From Phytohabitans houttuyneae (lineage in GTDB: Bacteria; Actinomycetota; Actinomycetes; Mycobacteriales; Micromonosporaceae), in contig NZ_BLPF01000001.1 of assembly GCF_011764425.1 (NCBI RefSeq), positions 310,001-374,000 of the forward strand: a stretch of 64,000 bases of DNA, given 5' to 3'. A program made the position numbers and the translations under genes. Positions 44,401-52,700 of this stretch are shown here, piece by piece. How positions within the stretch are numbered: the first letter of the stretch is position 1; every line of letters starts with the position of its first letter. A model generated the notes under the pieces. It worked only from the letters and a program-made list of their open reading frames with translations, did not search any database and had not been told where the DNA came from.

Positions 44401-45718
44401 TGCCGCCCGTGCTCCCGCTCGCGAGGGCGGTGAGCGGGCCGCGGGTGACCGCCGAGGCGAGCCCGTTTCCGGTGGCCGAGTAGAAGCCGGTGCCGGTGTG
44501 GTACGAGGCGACGTACGTGGTGTTGGCGGTGACCGGTACCGGCGAGGGCAGGGTGGCCGTCTGCCAACCGGACGCGCTCTCGCCGCTGAAGGTGACCGTG
44601 CCGAGGCGGGCGCCGCCGCTGGACCAGAGCGAGCCGACGTGCGTGCCGGTGTTCGCGCTGCCCTTGTAGAACCTCAGGCCGGTGACGAACCCGGCCTGGT
44701 TGGCGCGGAACTTGACGCCCACCTCGACCGCCGAGTTGTCGTTGACGCTTGCCGTCGCGGGTGTCGCGGTGTCCGGCCAGATCGTGCAGGGGCAGCCGGC
44801 GGTCGCCGCCGCGGTCGTGAACGACCAGGTGAACGGCGACATCGTGTTGCCGCTGGGATCTCGCGCGCCGCTGGCCGTGGCGGTGTACGCGGTCGACGCC
44901 GCCAGGGCCGCCGACGGCGTGAAGGTGACCGTCCGGTTGGTCGCGTCGTACGAGGTCGTGCCGGCGACCGGGCCGCCGGCCGAGGTCACGGCGAGGCTCG
45001 CGGTGCCGGCCTGGACGGTCTCGCTGAGGGTCGCGGCGACAGCGGTGCCGACCGGTACGCCGGTGGCGTTCGCGGCCGGGTTCGTCGCCGTCACGGTCGG
45101 CGGCGTCGTGTCCGCGACGGAGGTGTCGAAGACCACGTCCACCCAGTAGTTGGCCGCCTCCCAGGTGTTGGTCGGGAAGCCGCCGCCGGTGCCGTACCGG
45201 TAGACGCCGTTGGCGCCGTCCACCCCGTCCGCCAGCGCGTGCAGGGGCGCGTTGTCCACTCCGGACGACGCGAAGTAGCCGGTGTCGCCCGCGTACCGGC
45301 CGTTTGGCGCGTAGTAGGACACGACATAGGTGGTGTTCGCGGCGACGGAGACCGGCGTGGCGAACGTGGCCTGCTGCCAGCCGCTCGCCGTCTCGCCGGT
45401 GAACGTGACCGTCGCCAGCAGCGTCCCCGAGAGCGTCCACAGGTGACCGACGTGCGTACCGGTGTTTCCGGTCCCCTTGTAGAACCGGACCCCGGTGACC
45501 GCGCCGTCCACATCGGAACGGAACTTCATGCCGACCTCGACCGCGGTGGTGTCCGGATCGGACGGTGTCGCGGGCGTGGCCGAGGCGGGCCAGATCGAGC
45601 AGGGGCAGGTGGCGGCGGAGGCGGGCGCGGCCGGCTGGAGCACGGCCAGCGCCGTGAACGCCAGCACGAGACAGATGGCCGGTGCGAACAGCCGACGCCA
45701 GCGGACGGTGCCGGACAT
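41471..45718 (-). CDS. Giant secreted DUF4082 / Ig-like / deacetylase-like protein
   Basis: 1415 aa, exported (signal 1-37). Order: DUF4082 (about 38-205, starting TCPCSIWPAS), Big_5-type Ig domain with PPTVTATNPAANATGVPVG (about 207-305), a second DUF4082 starting GCPCTIWPD (about 310-468), a second Big_5 (about 475-575), a ThuA/GATase-like domain starting VLVIKNGAGFTGFAAEVLRA (about 585-800), and a NodB/deacetylase-like barrel with VVVATGDDHGNGG and FEIGLHVNTNC (about 830-1080). A fibronectin-like domain and a C-terminal sandwich end it. The DUF4082 and Ig parts probably bind surface glycans. The barrel lacks a canonical TFDDG/HxxxH zinc site. Ten bases after the next secreted gene, so one operon. 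Confidence 0.8.
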   Translation of the reverse strand: MSGTVRWRRLFAPAICLVLAFTALAVLQPAAPASAATCPCSIWPASATPATPSDPDTTAVEVGMKFRSDVDGAVTGVRFYKGTGNTGTHVGHLWTLSGTLLATVTFTGETASGWQQATFATPVSVAANTTYVVSYYAPNGRYAGDTGYFASSGVDNAPLHALADGVDGANGVYRYGTGGGFPTNTWEAANYWVDVVFDTSVADTTPPTVTATNPAANATGVPVGTAVAATLSETVQAGTASLAVTSAGGPVAGTTSYDATNRTVTFTPSAALAASTAYTATASGARDPSGNTMSPFTWSFTTAAATAGCPCTIWPDTATPATASVNDNSAVEVGVKFRANQAGFVTGLRFYKGSANTGTHVGSLWSSGGARLGTVTFSGESASGWQTATLPSPVPVTANTTYVASYHTGTGFYSATGNGLASAVTRGPLTALASGSTGGNGVYAYGAGGFPTGSYQATNYWVDVVFNQTAADSTPPAIAARTPAPGASGVATTAPVTATFSEPVTASSVAMSLAGPGGAAVAGSTAYDAATNTATFTPAAALANSTSYTASVSGARDAAGNVMSPVTWSFTTAAPPPPPPDQGPGGPVLVIKNGAGFTGFAAEVLRAEGLNAFATAELSTVTSAVLDQYHVVLLGATTLTPAQVTMFTTWVTGGGNLVAFRPDKQLATLLGLVSTTGTLANGYLRVDTSSAPGAGITGQTIQFHGTADRYTLAGARAVATLYSTATAATANPAVTLVNVGASGGQAAAFTYDLPQSLVQTRQGNPAWDGQERDGAAPIRSDDLYFGGSSADWVDLGKVAIPQADEQQRLLANLIGAMNLDRTPLPRFWYFPRSLKAVVVATGDDHGNGGTAGRFNQYLANSPPGCVVDNWQCPRFTSYVYTSTPLSNAQAASYNASGFEIGLHVNTNCANYTASSIASTYSTQLSQWRQKYSSLPAPVTNRTHCIVWSDWSSQASTAAANGIRLDTNYYYWPGSWVSDRPGFMTGSGMPMRFAGRTGTLLDAYQAATQLTDESGQSYPFTPDTLLDNALGPLGYYGAFTANMHTDQATTFPSDQVLASAQARGVPIITARQLLTWLNGRNGSSFAGITRSGNTLTFTVNVGAGANGLTGMVPTAGTGGTTLSGLAVGGGPVAFTRTTVKGVEYAMFLAAPGTYTATYAAGGGAAARTALAPPQPATAALTAPLVSNVEVSPLPDGTAGVSWRTGTRTSGTLLIGSTPDTLAPLSASGTGTDHTVVATGLRPDATYHYRIRGVDAAGNAVVWPPAGREPASFVSAPVGVADRTAAQFRTGKGGGTAVRPGGLGALALAPGNRSGSRVSRVLDAGQMVTWDRLTYGATVPIGCSVRISVRTGSTSTPDASWSAWTPVAQGGRIKSNSRYIQYRVDLTTVRPGRTPTLHHIGITNNAPYTPPQGEVRP

Positions 45719-45727
45719 GGGGGCTCC

Positions 45728-48700
45728 TCAGCTGGTGACGAAGATCAGGTCGACCCAGTAGTTGCTCGACTCCCAGGTGTTGGACGGGAATCCCCCACCC
45801 GCCCCGTAGCGGTAGACGCCGTTGCCGCCGTCCACCCCGTTCTGCAACGCCCGCAGGGGCCCGTTGGTCACGCCGGTTCCACCGAAGTAGTTGTTGTCGG
45901 CGGAGTAGCGCCCGACCGGCGCGTAGTACGACACGACGTAGGTGGTGTTGGCGCTGATGGCCACCGGCGTGGCGAAGGTCGCCTGCTGCCAGCCGCTCGC
46001 CGTCTCGCCGCTGAACGTCACCGTTCCGAGCAGCGTCCCACCGGCCGTCCACAGGTGACCGACGTGCGTGCCGGTGTTGCCCGGTCCCTTGTAGAACCGG
46101 ACGCCGGTGACCTGCCCGGCCACGTCCGAGCGGAACTTGACGCCCAGTTCGACGGGGTCGGTGTCCGGGTCGGCGAGCGTGCCCGGCGTGGCCGAGGACG
46201 ACCAGATCGAGCACGGGCACCCGGTCGGCGGCGGCGTGCCGGCCGCCGTCGTGAACGTCCACGAGACCGGCGCCATCACGTTTCCGCTGGTGTCGGCCGC
46301 GCCGCTCACCGCGGCGGTGTACGCGGTCGAGGCGGCCAGCGCCGCGGACGGCGTGAACGTGGCCCGGCGGGCGGCGCTGTCGTAGGCCACGGCACCCGGC
46401 ACCGCGACCCCGCCCGGGTCGCGCAGCGCCATGGCGACGGTGCCGCCCTGCACGGGCTCGTCGAACGTCGCGGTCACCGTGGTCGTGGTCGCGACACCGG
46501 TGGCCCCGGCGGCGGGGGTACGGGTGGTCACCGCGGGCGGCGTGGTGTCCGGTGTGGACCCGGACGGGCTGAAGACCACGTCGACCCAGTAGTTCGCCGA
46601 CTCCCAGGCGAGGGTCGGGAAGCCGGTGCCGATGCGGTACACGCCGTTCGGGCCGTCGACGCCGTCGCGGAGGGCGTGCAGTGGCGCGGCGTCCCGCCCG
46701 GCCGTGGCGAAGTATCCCGCGTCGCCGGCGTAGTGCCCGTTCGGCGCGTAGTAGGACGCGACGTACGTGGTGTTCGCGGCCACCGCGACCGGCGGCGACA
46801 GCGTCGCCTGCTGCCAGCCGCTCGCCGTCTCGCCGCTGAACGTGACCGTGGACAGCAGGGTGCCGCTCGCCGTCCAGATGTGCCCGACGTGGGTGCCCGT
46901 GTTGGTGCTGCTCTTGTAGAAGCGCAGGGCCGTGAGCTGGCCGGCCACGTCGGTGCGGAACTTGACGCCGACCTCGGTCGGCGAGGAGTCGGGGTCGGCC
47001 GGCGTGGTGGGTACCGCCGTGGTGCCCCAGATGTCGCACGGGCAGGTCCGCGCGCCCACCGTCACCGAGCCGGTCGCGTCGGCGCCGAGGTTGCCGCTGT
47101 CGTCGGTCGCCCGCGCCCGGAGCGTGACCGGGCCGGTCGCCTGCGGGGTCCAGGTGTACGACCAGGCGGCCCGGCCGCTGGCCGGATGCCAGGTGGCACC
47201 GCCGTCGGTGGACACCTCGACACCGCCCACGACGCCGCCGGTGTCGCTGGCGGTACCGGAGATGGTCGCGGCCGCGCCGACCTGGAAGGTGGAGCCGGCC
47301 GGCGGCGGGGTGATCGACGCGCTCGGCCCGGTCGTGTCCGTGGACGCGGGCGTGGCGGTCAGCCCGGACACGATGGTGGCGGGCTGCGCGCCCATGTCCG
47401 CGAAGAGGTTGACGGTCGCCTGGCGCATGGGGGTGCTGGCAGCACCGGAGCCGCGGTCGTGGTTGCTGTCCAGGCCCCAGGCCCACTGCACGGTCCCGGC
47501 GCCGAAGACGAGGGCGCCGCTGGGCGCGCGGTAGAGCGTCAGGTGGTGGGTGGCGCTGCCGCTGGCGTACGTGCTGCCGTAATCCTGGAGCAGGTCGAGG
47601 CCGCTCGCGGTCGTGGTGGACAGGCGGATCAGGCCGCGCGGGCGGAACCCGTTGTCGGCGTCCACGTCCCACTCGTAGCCGAGCGTGCCGGTGCCGAGCG
47701 TCGCCGTGGCACCGGCGGCCTGCGTCGCGACGGTGGTGCCGCGCCAGAAGCGCATCTTCCCGTCGGCCGCCGGCACCTGCAGGTTGACCGTGCCGGCGTT
47801 CACCTTGAAGATCGTGCCGGTCAACGCGTTTTCCGGCCGGCCGCCGTCGCCCGGCGGGCTCCACCGCGGATCGCGCCAGGTGCCCGTCCACATCGACGGG
47901 CCCAGCGGGTCGATCTTGCTGTTGGCGTGCGTCTCCTTGTACGTGACAAGCGTCCGGTACGCGGTCGACGAGCCGTCGACGCTGGGCTCCCACCGCGTCT
48001 TCCAGAACACCTCGTTGCCGCTGAAGAACGCCAGGTGCACGCCGGCGTCCCGGGCCGCCTCGACGTTCGCCCGCTGCGGCCCAGACCAGTACTCGTCGTG
48101 CCCCACCGACAGGAACGCCTTGTGGTTGCGCAGCAGCGCGCCCCGGCGGTCGGTGTCCACGCCGGTGGTGTAGCTGACGTCGTAGCCGTTGGACTCCAGG
48201 AAGCGCACCATCGGGTACTCCGCGTTGAAGACGAAGTCCTCCGGACTGGCGCCGCGGGTGCTGAACGGCCGGTTGTAGCTCACCTTGTAAGCCCGCCCCA
48301 CCGGCGCGCCCACGTACAGGCTGTTGCCGCCGTACGTGTTGTACGCCTGCCAAGTGGTGTCGGAGGTCTGGAAGAGCAGGTCCGAGTGGCTGGCGTCGTC
48401 GCGCACCACGAAGAAGACGTGGCTCGCGCCGCTGGTCCCGTCGGTGCGCACAAGGCGCGCGAAGTAGATGCCGGACACCGCGGTCGGCGGGACCGTCCAC
48501 GTCGCCGAGACGGCCCAGTTTCCACAGTCGACGAGCCCGGTGCTGGCCTGGGTGAGGCAGTTCGGCTGGCTCTGCGCGCCGCTGCGGGTGACGGACCCGA
48601 TCAGCCGCGCGCCGTTGCCGGCGTAGTACCCCATCCGGTAGATGTCCAGCCGGTACGACGTGGCGGTCGTCTTCACCTTGAAGCTCTGGGTCTCGCCGAC

Positions 48701-48934
48701 GTTGACGCTGATCTGGGTCGCGAAGCCCTGTATGGCGGCGGTGCCCGCGCCGGACACGTCCCAGGTGCTCTTCGGCGTGCCCGCCTTGCTGTTTTCGCAG
48801 GCGATCGGGTTGAGCAGCGGCGCGCACGGGTCGGCCGCGGCGGCCGGCTCCGCGCCGAACGTCACGGCCGCGGCGGTGAGCAGCACGGCTCCGGCTACCG
48901 CGAGGCGACGAGTAGTGGTCCTGACAGTCTTCAT
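45728..48934 (-). CDS. Giant secreted N,N-dimethylformamidase-beta-like / DUF4082 protein
   Basis: 1068 aa, exported (signal 1-34, ending EPAAAADPC). The N-terminal 500 residues match the domain named after the large subunit of N,N-dimethylformamidase: SYRLDIYRMGYYAGNGARLI, SDTTWQAYNTYGGNSLY, FLSVGHDEYWSGPQR, FFSGNEVFWKTRW. Then a bacterial Ig (about 535-625), DUF4082 starting TCPCDIWGT (630-790), Big_5 (795-895) and DUF4082 starting GCPCSIWSS (903-1066). The DUF4082-Big_5 unit is shared with the next gene. ATG 48934. True substrate unknown; the fold alone does not imply amide hydrolysis of DMF. Confidence 0.82.
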   Translation of the reverse strand: MKTVRTTTRRLAVAGAVLLTAAAVTFGAEPAAAADPCAPLLNPIACENSKAGTPKSTWDVSGAGTAAIQGFATQISVNVGETQSFKVKTTATSYRLDIYRMGYYAGNGARLIGSVTRSGAQSQPNCLTQASTGLVDCGNWAVSATWTVPPTAVSGIYFARLVRTDGTSGASHVFFVVRDDASHSDLLFQTSDTTWQAYNTYGGNSLYVGAPVGRAYKVSYNRPFSTRGASPEDFVFNAEYPMVRFLESNGYDVSYTTGVDTDRRGALLRNHKAFLSVGHDEYWSGPQRANVEAARDAGVHLAFFSGNEVFWKTRWEPSVDGSSTAYRTLVTYKETHANSKIDPLGPSMWTGTWRDPRWSPPGDGGRPENALTGTIFKVNAGTVNLQVPAADGKMRFWRGTTVATQAAGATATLGTGTLGYEWDVDADNGFRPRGLIRLSTTTASGLDLLQDYGSTYASGSATHHLTLYRAPSGALVFGAGTVQWAWGLDSNHDRGSGAASTPMRQATVNLFADMGAQPATIVSGLTATPASTDTTGPSASITPPPAGSTFQVGAAATISGTASDTGGVVGGVEVSTDGGATWHPASGRAAWSYTWTPQATGPVTLRARATDDSGNLGADATGSVTVGARTCPCDIWGTTAVPTTPADPDSSPTEVGVKFRTDVAGQLTALRFYKSSTNTGTHVGHIWTASGTLLSTVTFSGETASGWQQATLSPPVAVAANTTYVASYYAPNGHYAGDAGYFATAGRDAAPLHALRDGVDGPNGVYRIGTGFPTLAWESANYWVDVVFSPSGSTPDTTPPAVTTRTPAAGATGVATTTTVTATFDEPVQGGTVAMALRDPGGVAVPGAVAYDSAARRATFTPSAALAASTAYTAAVSGAADTSGNVMAPVSWTFTTAAGTPPPTGCPCSIWSSSATPGTLADPDTDPVELGVKFRSDVAGQVTGVRFYKGPGNTGTHVGHLWTAGGTLLGTVTFSGETASGWQQATFATPVAISANTTYVVSYYAPVGRYSADNNYFGGTGVTNGPLRALQNGVDGGNGVYRYGAGGGFPSNTWESSNYWVDLIFVTS

Positions 48935-49238
48935 GACGCACCGCCTCCCGACCGCGGGTCTCCCAGCGGCTTCGCGAGTCAACCGGGTGCCGGATTCTCG
49001 GTTCCGCAATCATGGGGCCGCTCCCCCGGCCGAACTGTCGGAAAAGCGACGGACGGGGCTGAGCGGGTCGATCGGCTGTCACCCGCCGGCCGTCCGCCTG
49101 TCCGGGCGTGGCTGTCCGTCCGGCTGCGCCTCGCCGCATCGGCCGGTCCGGCGGGTCGCGGTTTGCGTTTTATCCCACAAGTTCGTTTGACCCCACCCCT
49201 TCGCGGGCAACCACGCCGCGACATTCGGGGGGTTGATC
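48935..49238. other. 304-base divergent promoter region
   Basis: Separates the secreted DUF4082 operon from the STAS gene. No coding frame is convincing. The only motif noted is a possible stress-sigma promoter at 49185-49210. Confidence 0.5.
49185..49210 (+). promoter_or_regulatory. Possible SigB/SigF-like promoter of the STAS gene
   Basis: GTTT, 16 bases, GGGCAA resembles the GTTT-N14-16-GGGTAT pattern of actinomycete stress sigma factors. It lies about 29 bases before the STAS start. Self-control of an anti-anti-sigma gene by its sigma factor would be usual, but one mismatch and short motifs make this weak. Confidence 0.3.
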
Positions 49239-49649
49239 ATGGGATGGGTGATGAACGACAGTCTCCACGCCGACCGGCGCCGGCACGCGGCGGGTGACGC
49301 CTACGGTGAGCTGGGGCTCTCCGTCGACCTGGAGGAACGCGGCAACGTCACGGTCGCGGTCGCGCGCGGAGTGATCGACTTCTGGAACGTCGGGCCGATG
49401 CAGGAGCGGCTCAACGACGCCCTGCTGCACAGCCCGCGCGTCGTACTCGACCTGCGCGACGTGTCGTTCGTCGACTCGACCGGGCTCGGACTGCTCCTCT
49501 CGGTGCACGACCGGGCGGCGGCCGAGGGCGGCTGGCTCCGGCTCGCCGCGCTCAACCCGCTCGTGCGGCGGCTCCTGCACACGACCGAGCTGGAACGCCG
49601 CTTCGACGTGTACCCGACGCTCACGGCCGCCGTCGCCTCACTTGGCTGA
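49239..49649 (+). CDS. STAS-domain anti-anti-sigma factor
   Basis: 136 aa. STAS fold with the phosphorylatable serine S80 in VVLDLRDVSFVDSTGLGLLL; other blocks NVTVAVARGVIDFWNV and LNPLVRRLLHTTELERRFDV. Such proteins bind anti-sigma kinases of the RsbW/SpoIIAB type and free a stress sigma factor. No kinase or sigma gene is adjacent. Start ATG 49239 behind GGGGGG, or ATG 49251. It lies 86 bases before the CHAT gene on the same strand, so cotranscription is possible. Confidence 0.85.
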   Translation: MGWVMNDSLHADRRRHAAGDAYGELGLSVDLEERGNVTVAVARGVIDFWNVGPMQERLNDALLHSPRVVLDLRDVSFVDSTGLGLLLSVHDRAAAEGGWLRLAALNPLVRRLLHTTELERRFDVYPTLTAAVASLG

Positions 49650-49735
49650 TCCCCCGCCGGCGACTCGGCAGAACCGTACGACCACTGTCGGTAATCCTGG
49701 TGGGACACGGCTCTACGCCGGCCGCCATCCGTCAT

Positions 49736-52700
49736 ATGTTGTGGGGGCTTCCTCGCATCGGCGGTGAATGGATGGATCAGCACCCGGAGCCGGCTGCCCA
49801 GCCGTGGCCGTACTGGATGCTGCGCTTCATCGCCGCAAACGGCGATGAGCAGGCCTATTCGGACCTTGTCTGGTCGGTCGGCGCCTCCCCGCCGTACGGG
49901 GACGTCGCCGTGGACGAGGCGGACGCGGTGTTCGAGCTGCTGGAGGCCTACGTCGGGCCGGGTGTGGCGGGCAGCGGCCTCTACGACCGGGCCGCCGCGC
50001 TCGTCGGCGGGCGCCCGGACGCCGTCCTGGCGCTTTCGGCGTTCCGCATCCACGACCGGATCGCCAGCGACCCCGAGGGCTTCGGCAGCGCGGACGTGGC
50101 GGCGGGGCGGACGCTCGCCGCGCAGGCTGGTCACAGCGGCCTGGCCATCTACTTCGAGGTGCTGGCCGCGGAGATCGCGCTCCGGGACAACCACGTCCGG
50201 GTGGCCAAGGACGTGCTGCTCGGCGCGCTGCCCCGGCTGACCGCGCTGGCCGCCGCCGACCGGGTGTACGTGGGGCAGGCCCGGGTCGCCGCGCAGAACG
50301 CCGCCGCGGTGGCGGCCATGGACGGCGACGACGACCGCGCCCGCATCGCCGGCGCGGTGATGGAGGTCCTCGGCGCCGACCCGGCGCTGGCCGCGCGGTA
50401 CGCGACCGACCTCACCCGGCCGCGGGGGTTCGTCCCCGCAGCCCCGCCGCCCCGCTTCGACGAGCTGGCCCGCCACGGTTCGGACCTGCTGCACGCCGGT
50501 GACCTGGCCGGCGCGCTCGACAGGTTCGCGCAGGCCGAGGCGGCGGCGCGGATGGAGGGGCGGGAGGCGGGGCTCTGCGAGGTGCTGGGCGAAAAGGCGG
50601 TCGCGCTCGACCGGGCCGGCGACCCGCGGGCCGCGATCGACGCGTACGACCGGGCGATCGAGCTCTGCCTGCGGCACGGCGAGGTGCTCAGCCTCAGCCG
50701 GTGGACGGCCAACCTCGTCGGCCTCCTCGTCGCCCGGGACGAGCTCGACGAGGCCGAGCGCATCCTCGCCACGATGCTGGACGCGGCGGCGCGCACGGGC
50801 CGCACCGACCGGCTGGCGATAGCCGAGACGCACGCCGCGGCGTACCTCGCGGCGCGGCGGCGCTTTCCGGAGGCGGTCGACCGGCTGGTGCAGGCCGGGC
50901 AGTACGCGGGCGACGACAGGTACCTGGCCGACGCCATCCGGCGGGACACCGTGATCACCCACCTCGCCTGGGCGGAGGCGCTGCTGGAGGCGGACCGCGC
51001 GGCGGCGGCCGGTCCGCTGCGGGCGGTGGTGCGCCTGGCCGACGCGACGAACGCCGACGAGGTCCGGCTCTCCGTGCGCGCGCACCTGTTGCTGGCCCAG
51101 CTCCACGAACGCGACCCCGAGCCCTTGGCCGCCGCGCCGGAGACCCTCGATCCGCCGCAGGCCGAGGAGCCGCAAACCGAGGACCCGCAGGCCGACGAGC
51201 CGCAGGCCGACGAGCCGCGGGCCGAGGAGCCACCCGCGGCCGAGGACGAGCCGCCGGTACCGGAAGAGGCCGACGAGCTCGCCGCGCTGCTCGCGATGCG
51301 CCGCGACGACTTGGACGCCCTGCTCGGCGCGTGGGTCGCCGGTGCCGCGGAGGGTCCGCCCGCCGAGGCCGCGACCCCGTTCCTCACCTGGCTGGACGGC
51401 ATCCAGGATCGGCTCGACCGCGGTCGTGCGGACCCGGCGCCGGCCACGTCCGAAGGTGGCGCCGCCGGCCTGCTCCACCTGGGCGAGCAGGTGGCGGAGG
51501 GGCAGCGGGAGTACGAGACCGCCCGCGAGACCACCGCCGCGCTCGCCCTCGACCCGGACGTGGCGACGGCGGTCTGCCTGTACGTGGCGCAGGGCGACGG
51601 CGTGGTCGCCGGTACCGTGATCCAGCTCGTGGCCGACACCACCCCGGACGACGTGTTCGCCGCGCGCCTGTACCGGCTGCTGCTCGCCTTCGTCGACTCC
51701 GCCGAGGACGACCGGCGGTACCTGGACCTGATCGAGGTCGGCCTCGCCCGGCTCGGCGCCGGCGGCGACGAGGCGCTCCGGGCGGAGCTGCTCAACGAGG
51801 GCGCGGCACACCTCGCCCGGCTGGGCCGGCAGGAGGAGTCGCTGCGGTACGCGCGGGAGGCCCGCGAGGTGGCCGGCGGCGAGGGCTACGGGCGGCTGGC
51901 CCAGGTGGCGGCCGGCAACGAGGGCGCCGCGCTGATGGCCCTCGACCGGGCCGACGAGGCGATCGCCGCACTCGACCCCTCGGCTCTTGCCCCGGGGGCC
52001 GACGCGGCCGATGCGGCAGGCGCGGCGGACATGGCAGGCGTGGCGGACATGGCAGGCGTGGCGGACATGGCAGGCGTGGCGGACATGGCAGGCGTGGCGG
52101 ACATGGCAGGCGTGGCCGGCGCGGACGAGGCGGCCGAAGCGGACGGCGGTGCTGGCGAGGCCGAGGAAGCTGGTCCGGAGACGGCGCTTCAGCGGCTGGA
52201 GCGGGGCTGGCTGGAGACCGCCGAGCCGGCGACCGGCGTGGCGCTGGCCCGGGAGTACGTCCTGGCCGCGCGCCCGTCCGCGGCCCTGACCGTGCTCAAC
52301 GCGGTGCGCGGGCGGATCGAGTCCGGCGCTGACACCGAGCTGCGGATCGAGTGCCTCACGGTGGAGGGCCTCGCCCACGGCGCCGCCAACGACACCTCCG
52401 CCATGCTCGCGAGCCTGGGGCGCGCCCACGAGCTCGCCGTGGCGGACGACCCGTCGGCCGCCGGCGTGGACGCCACCCGCGAGTGGGGCGTCGCGCTGGC
52501 TGGTGCCGGGCGGGCCGCCGAAGCCGTCGAGGTGCTCGAGGCGTGCCTGCCCCGGGCGCGCGCGCTGGACGGCGATCCGACCGCCGAGGCGCACCTCCGC
52601 CAGGCCCTGGCCGGTGCGCTCGAGGCGACCGGCGACGCGGCCGGGGCCGACCGGATGCTCCAGCGGGCCGGCGAGGTCTTCCGCGACGCCGGCGACGTGG

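Noticed and set aside
41463-49297. Open frames of about 2500 codons on both strands over the DUF4082 genes
   Set aside because: Their translations are Arg/Gly/Pro/His-rich with no domains. They are GC-bias shadows of the two secreted proteins, which have signals and recognisable modules.
52019-52108. CRISPR-like repeat array
   Set aside because: Units are contiguous without spacers and encode an in-frame hexapeptide inside the CHAT gene; no cas genes.
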